From assembly GCA_018333075.1 (NCBI GenBank), contig BORH01000010.1, forward strand, positions 105,448-169,447: a stretch of 64,000 bases of DNA, read 5' to 3'. This DNA is from Heyndrickxia sporothermodurans (lineage in GTDB: Bacteria; Bacillota; Bacilli; Bacillales; Bacillaceae_C). Shown piece after piece: positions 60,059 to 64,000 of the stretch (its first letter is position 1; each line of letters begins with the position of its first letter). The notes under the pieces are model-generated. The model made no database searches and was not told the origin of the DNA. It was given only the letters and a program-made list of their open reading frames with translations. Position numbers and translations under genes: made by a program.

Positions 60059-60440
60059 AAATGAATTCTTCATCTAATACTTCTTCTTTTTTTTCGTCTA
60101 CTTTCTTTTTTAATCCATCTGTTTTTTCCTTCACCGTTTCTACTATTTGTCCACCTTTTTCAACAGCAATGCTTTTCAATTGAATCGTTTTTTCTTTCGT
60201 CGCTGCAGCTAATTCATTTCCCTTTTGAGTAACAGCCGCACGTAGATGATCGGTCTTTCCAATTAAGGACCCGACCTGACCGTTTAAATCACTTCTAAAC
60301 TCTTTACCTGATTTAGGAGCTAAAAGTAAAGCAGTAGCCCCTCCTACAATTCCTCCAATGATAGCTCCGATCATAAAATCCTTAAGCTTCAATGAATCTG
60401 TTTCTTGTTTCTCCATTTGCTTCAAATCATTACTAGCCAT
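60057..60440 (-). CDS. ytxH: YtxH-domain general stress protein
   Basis: 127 residues. N-terminal hydrophobic segment DFMIGAIIGGIVGGATALLLAPKSGKEFR at ~20-48 is the YtxH domain (short membrane helix with LLAPKSG), then Lys/Glu-rich helices ending EKKEEVLDEEFI. General stress protein in B. subtilis. Follows ytxG by 26 bases; the B. subtilis ytxGHJ third gene is not present. Confidence 0.92.
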   Translation of the reverse strand: MASNDLKQMEKQETDSLKLKDFMIGAIIGGIVGGATALLLAPKSGKEFRSDLNGQVGSLIGKTDHLRAAVTQKGNELAAATKEKTIQLKSIAVEKGGQIVETVKEKTDGLKKKVDEKKEEVLDEEFI

Positions 60441-60466
60441 TATTAATCCTCCTCTAAAATTATCAT

Positions 60467-60958
60467 TTATCCTCTAGCTCTTTTAACTTCTCTTAATTGA
60501 GGTTCATTTTCGATACTATTTTTTAAGGATTCTTCTATTAACTTTTTTTCTTTCTTCTCTGTCCATTTATCTTTAATTTCTTTTAACACACTGCCCCATT
60601 GAACCACTTGAGCAATCCTATCTTGATTATCTTCTATTTGATGGGTTACATTATTGGTCACTTTTCTAATAGAATGATTTAAGTTTTTTATTGTTGTACC
60701 TACATCCTGCACGGCATAGACTACGGTATTAAGTTTTTCAGCTTTGTCTTGCATATCTTCTGCCAAAGCATTCGTCTTATTTAAAAGCAATGTTGTTTCA
60801 CTCGTAATGCCTTTCATTTGCCCTTCTACGCCTTCCATTGTTTTAGCTACTTGATTTAATGTTTCTTTTACTGAATTTAGTGTTTTTGAAATGCTAATTA
60901 CTAATATTAAAAATGCAATAGCAATTAAAGCAACACTTAAATACAGAATAATAATCAT
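60467..60958 (-). CDS. ytxG: YtxG, DUF948 general stress protein
   Basis: 163 residues: one N-terminal membrane helix (~3-24, IIILYLSVALIAIAFLILVI) and a coiled, amphipathic region with SKTLNSVKETLNQVAKTMEGVEGQMKGI typical of DUF948, ending in a charged tail. AAGGAGGGG before the ATG. It is the first gene of ytxG-ytxH behind a sigma-B-like promoter. Confidence 0.92.
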   Translation of the reverse strand: MIIILYLSVALIAIAFLILVISISKTLNSVKETLNQVAKTMEGVEGQMKGITSETTLLLNKTNALAEDMQDKAEKLNTVVYAVQDVGTTIKNLNHSIRKVTNNVTHQIEDNQDRIAQVVQWGSVLKEIKDKWTEKKEKKLIEESLKNSIENEPQLREVKRARG

Positions 60959-60988
60959 TAAATATACCCCTCCTTGTACAATATCTAA

Positions 60989-61014
60989 TACCCTTTCAAT
61001 TGATAGGATAAACA
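60989..61014 (-). promoter_or_regulatory. Sigma-B promoter of ytxGH
   Basis: On the minus strand GTTTAT (61014-61009), 14 bases, GGGTAT (60994-60989). This matches the sigma-B consensus GTTTAA-N12-14-GGGTAT with one base changed. It starts about 31 bp upstream of the ytxG ATG, as in the B. subtilis stress operon. Confidence 0.82.
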
Positions 61015-61197
61015 GATATCTTATATTTTTCTACTAGAACCATATATTTTCCTACTTTATTTTCTCATATTCCGCTATTTTCGCCAAATATTTATTTAAT
61101 AAAAATTTCAATCGACTATATGAGTTTTTTATTCAAAAATGATATCGATTATGGGTAAAATGGAATAGTAAGAAATTTAATTATTGGAGGAAATCTG

Positions 61198-62313
61198 ATG
61201 AAAGATCCACGAATAGAACAACTAGCAAAAAACTTAATAAATTATTCAGTACAGCTTCAGCCAGGTGAAAAAGTATTAATTGAAAATTTTGGACTTCAAA
61301 AGGAACTGGTCACTGCTCTTGTTAAGGAAGCATATGCAGCAGGAGGTTACCCCTTCGTCTCTTTAAAAGATCACCAAGTAGATCGCGCGCTATTAATGGG
61401 TGCACAAGAAAAACAATTTCAGATGATAGCTCAATTCGAGGCTGATCGAATGGAACAAATGGACGCTTATATTGGATTAAGATCTGGGGACAACATTAAT
61501 GAACATGCAGATGTGCCAGCTGAAAAAATGGCCATTGAAGGCAATACAGTTGGAAAAAAAGTCCATAGAGAAATTCGTGTTCCGAAAACTAAATGGGTTG
61601 TTCTTCGTTACCCAAATTCAGCAATGGCCCAATTAGCTAAAATGAGTACTGAGGCATTTGAAGATTTTTACTTTGATGTATGTAATTTAGATTACAGCAA
61701 AATGGATAGAGCAATGGATTCATTAGTTGATTTAATGAATAAAACCGATAAAGTTCGCCTTGTAAGCCCTGGTACCGATTTAACATTCTCAATTAAGGAT
61801 ATCCCAGCTATTAAATGTGCTGGTCGACTCAATATACCTGATGGTGAAGTATATACAGCTCCTGTTCGTGAATCTGTTAATGGTACCATTACATATAATA
61901 CTCCATCTCCATACCAAGGCTTTACATTTGAAAATGTAAAATTAACTTTTAAAGATGGAAAAATTATTGATGCTGCTTCTAATGATACAGAAAGAATTAA
62001 TAAAATCTTTGATACCGATGAAGGTGCTCGATACATTGGAGAATTTGCTATCGGGGTTAACCCATTCATTCTTCACCCAATGCAGGATATTTTATTTGAT
62101 GAAAAAATTGCAGGAAGTATTCATTTCACACCTGGACAATGCTATGATGTAGCACCAAATGGAAATGATTCAAATATCCATTGGGATATGGTTCTTATTC
62201 AACGACCTGAATACGGCGGAGGAGAAATTTACTTTGATGATGTTCTTATCCGAAAAGATGGACTTTTTGTATTACCAGAATTAGAGTGTTTAAATCCAGA
62301 AAAACTTAAATAA
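61198..62313 (+). CDS. ampS: M29 family aminopeptidase, AmpS/PepS-like
   Basis: Metal-dependent thermophilic-type aminopeptidase trimming N-terminal residues from peptides. 371 residues (AmpS of B. subtilis is longer, about 410). Metal-site blocks: GRLNIPDGEVYTAP near 210-223 (Glu), YIGEFAIGVNPFI near 279 (Glu), SIHFTPGQCYDV near 306 (His), NIHWDMVLI near 325 (His, Asp). GGAGG upstream of the ATG. Convergent with murC and sharing a terminator. Confidence 0.9.
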   Translation: MKDPRIEQLAKNLINYSVQLQPGEKVLIENFGLQKELVTALVKEAYAAGGYPFVSLKDHQVDRALLMGAQEKQFQMIAQFEADRMEQMDAYIGLRSGDNINEHADVPAEKMAIEGNTVGKKVHREIRVPKTKWVVLRYPNSAMAQLAKMSTEAFEDFYFDVCNLDYSKMDRAMDSLVDLMNKTDKVRLVSPGTDLTFSIKDIPAIKCAGRLNIPDGEVYTAPVRESVNGTITYNTPSPYQGFTFENVKLTFKDGKIIDAASNDTERINKIFDTDEGARYIGEFAIGVNPFILHPMQDILFDEKIAGSIHFTPGQCYDVAPNGNDSNIHWDMVLIQRPEYGGGEIYFDDVLIRKDGLFVLPELECLNPEKLK

Positions 62314-62320
62314 TATATAA

Positions 62321-62360
62321 AAAATAACAGGCTATCATATTATTGATAACCTGTTATTTT
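62321..62360. terminator. Bidirectional terminator between ampS and murC
   Basis: AAAATAACAGG/CCTGTTATTTT outer stem with inner TATCA/TGATA, one mismatch between, and a T-run on each side. Confidence 0.9.
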
Positions 62361-62362
62361 AA

Positions 62363-63661
62363 TTATACTAATAATTTTTCATATGCACGCTGATATTTTT
62401 GAATATCTCCTGCTCCCATAAATAAAATGACACTATCTTTCATTTCTAAAAGTGGTGTAGTATCATCTTCATTTAGAATTTGAGCACCTTCAATTTTGTC
62501 CTTAAGATCATCAACGGTCAGCTTTCCATGGATCTCTCTTGCAGATCCAAAAATCTCACATAAAAACACCTTGTCTGCTTCACTCAAACTTTGTGCAAAA
62601 TCCATTAAAAATGTTTGAGTTCTAGTAAATGTATGTGGTTGAAATACGACGATAATGTTTCGATCAGGATATTTTTGTCTAGCAGAGTCGATTGTTGCTT
62701 TAATTTCAGTTGGGTGGTGTGCGTAATCATCAACAATAATCTGATTCCCAATTTGTTTTTCAGTAAATCTTCGCTTCACACCCTGGAAAGATTTTAAATA
62801 TTGCTGTGTAGTTTCTGTATCAATTTCTTCATAATGGCATAAGGCGATAATAGACAAGGCATTTAATACGTTATGATCGCCAAATGTAGGAATTTCGAAG
62901 CTTGCATAATAATTATTGCGAACTAACACATCAAATTTAGTTCCTGAAGCTGTTTTTTCAATGTTTCTTGCTTGAAAATCATTTTCTTCACCAAATCCAT
63001 AAAAAAGAACTGGTACTTTTGCTTGTATCTTTTGTAATTGCTCATCATCACCATAAGCAAATATTCCTTTTTTAACATGCATCGCCATTTCCTGGAATGC
63101 AGAAAATACATCATCAATATTTGCAAAATAGTCTGGATGATCAAAATCAATATTTGTCATTATCGCGTAATCTGGATAATACGAAAGGAAATGACGTCTA
63201 TATTCACATGCTTCAAATACAAAGAATTCAGCATCCTTTTCACCATGTCCTGTTCCGTCCCCTATTAAATAAGACGTTGGCTTGGATCCAGAAATTACAT
63301 GAGCAAGCAACCCTGTTGTAGAAGTCTTTCCGTGTGCTCCTGTTACAGCGACGCTTGTGAATTTCTGCATAAATTCCCCTAAAAATTTATGGTATCTGAT
63401 TACCGGAATCCCCATTTTCATTGCTTCATCAATTTCTTCATGTGTATCAGCAAATGCATTTCCTGCAATGACAGTTAAGCCTGGATTTATATTTTCACGC
63501 TGGAATGGAAGGATTTGAATCCCTGATTCCTCCAAGCCTTTTTGGGTAAAAAAATATTTTTCAACATCTGATCCTTGCACTTTATAACCCATATCGTGTA
63601 GTATTTGTGCCAATGCACTCATACCGGATCCTTTAATACCTACGAAATGGTATACAGTCAT
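62363..63661 (-). CDS. murC: UDP-N-acetylmuramate--L-alanine ligase
   Basis: First amino-acid addition in peptidoglycan precursor synthesis. 432 residues, as in B. subtilis. Motifs: [28 protein letters not shown] at ~5-32, P-loop [17 protein letters not shown] near 108-124, [11 protein letters not shown] near 175 and [22 protein letters not shown] near 310. GGAGGTT before the ATG. Faces away from the probable mobile element at the window edge. Confidence 0.97.
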   Translation of the reverse strand: MTVYHFVGIKGSGMSALAQILHDMGYKVQGSDVEKYFFTQKGLEESGIQILPFQRENINPGLTVIAGNAFADTHEEIDEAMKMGIPVIRYHKFLGEFMQKFTSVAVTGAHGKTSTTGLLAHVISGSKPTSYLIGDGTGHGEKDAEFFVFEACEYRRHFLSYYPDYAIMTNIDFDHPDYFANIDDVFSAFQEMAMHVKKGIFAYGDDEQLQKIQAKVPVLFYGFGEENDFQARNIEKTASGTKFDVLVRNNYYASFEIPTFGDHNVLNALSIIALCHYEEIDTETTQQYLKSFQGVKRRFTEKQIGNQIIVDDYAHHPTEIKATIDSARQKYPDRNIIVVFQPHTFTRTQTFLMDFAQSLSEADKVFLCEIFGSAREIHGKLTVDDLKDKIEGAQILNEDDTTPLLEMKDSVILFMGAGDIQKYQRAYEKLLV

Positions 63662-63880
63662 AATAGAACCTCCAACAATGTCTATATGTACACAGTATAT
63701 GATATATATATATCATTTGCTAAGAAAAACTAAAGAGAGGTTTTCTTAGTCTGCAAAAACGGATTTATGAACAATTATATTTAAAAATAAATGTCCATAT
63801 TCAAATATTATAGCACTTTTTATGTTTCATGACTATGATATGTATAACATCTTCTTTACAGAATAGTATTACCAAATCAG

Positions 63881-63903
63881 AACCACCAGTATAACTGGTG
63901 GTT
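63881..63903. repeat. Perfect hairpin near the right edge, IS200/IS605-like
   Basis: AACCACCAGT/ACTGGTGGTT with a 3-base loop. On the minus strand it lies 23 bases past the stop of the open frame below. Short imperfect-end hairpins of this kind mark IS200/IS605 termini and the 3' ends of TnpB guide RNAs. Confidence 0.5.
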
Positions 63904-63926
63904 TGCTCTGCGCGTAAAACGCTTTG

Positions 63927-64000
63927 TTACTGGCTATTGTCTAAAGACATACTGAAAGGTCCGTCAACCGCACTTCTATCACGTGCTACCGCTAAAGCGG
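63927..64000 (-). CDS. Partial open frame, possible C-terminus of a TnpB-type protein
   Basis: The frame enters at the right edge and ends at TAA (63927-63929). The 23 visible codons read ALAVARDRSAVDGPFSMSLD then NSQ. This stretch is GC-richer than the rest of the window and is followed by a hairpin, as expected at the 3' end of an IS200/IS605-type tnpB. The assignment rests on context, since no zinc-ribbon or catalytic residues are in the window; it could be unrelated. Confidence 0.38.
   Translation of the reverse strand, partial: ALAVARDRSAVDGPFSMSLDNSQ

Noticed and set aside
63662-63880. Search for a murC promoter or riboswitch
   Set aside because: No convincing -35/-10 pair and no structured leader in this AT-rich stretch.

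Overview
The window is a low-GC, spore-forming Firmicute chromosome segment, most likely Bacillaceae (Bacillus in the broad sense). Three things point there: an alpha/beta-type small acid-soluble spore protein and the sporulation genes ytrH/ytrI and ytfJ; Bacillus-type regulation (tyrS T-box, rpsD leader, a sigma-B-like promoter, CcpA); and a gene order that largely follows the B. subtilis region from pyk to murC. No tRNA, rRNA or CRISPR array was seen.

Layout. 1-10.7 kb: a mostly minus-strand central-carbon and replication block (fxsA, pyk, pfkA, accA, accD, a FadR-type GntR regulator, malic enzyme, dnaE). 10.8-17 kb: sporulation genes ytrH/ytrI, nano-RNase nrnA, ytpI, the CBS/hotdog regulator ytoI, hydrolase ytkL and an M24 peptidase. 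17-27 kb: an IS3 scar, a 49-codon gene, moaB, an EcsC-family gene, ackA, a GC-rich repeat-like island, ytxK, tpx, ytfJ, ytfI, an RDD protein, sppA, NAD kinase and rarD. 27-38 kb: an acyl-CoA synthetase, sspA-type SASP, thiI-nifZ (tRNA thiolation), ezrA, refZ, a free-methionine sulfoxide reductase, diguanylate cyclase dgcP, and rpsD with its leader. 38.3-45 kb: an accessory insertion between rpsD and tyrS, holding a second IS3 scar, a small lipoprotein and a four-gene ABC-2 exporter operon with a large membrane-anchored partner. 45-64 kb: tyrS with T-box, a class A penicillin-binding protein, acsA with divergent acuABC, a signal peptidase, ccpA, aroA, an unusual long FtsA-like protein, ytxG/ytxH, an M29 aminopeptidase, murC, and at the right edge what looks like the 3' end of an IS200/IS605-type element.

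How the genes fit together. Pyk, PfkA, AccDA, malic enzyme, AckA, AcsA/AcuABC and CcpA cover the pyruvate/acetyl-CoA/acetate node. AcsA has the lysine at residue 549 that AcuA acetylates in B. subtilis. ThiI and NifZ are translationally coupled and form a sulfur-transfer pair. EzrA, RefZ, MurC, the PBP and the FtsA-like protein concern division and wall synthesis.

The least ordinary items are: a palindromic operator just upstream of the malic-enzyme/GntR operon together with a GntR sensor domain that seems to lack its metal-binding histidines; a pyruvate kinase whose extra C-terminal domain has Asp at the usual phospho-His position; a 13-bp inverted repeat enclosing the ribosome binding site of the SASP gene; the GC-rich island at about 20.5 kb; the accessory ABC operon; and the FtsA-like protein with a 330-residue C-terminal extension of no recognised family. 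I found no clear new defence or mobile system. All names come from reading the sequence and from memory of the families; no database search was run.
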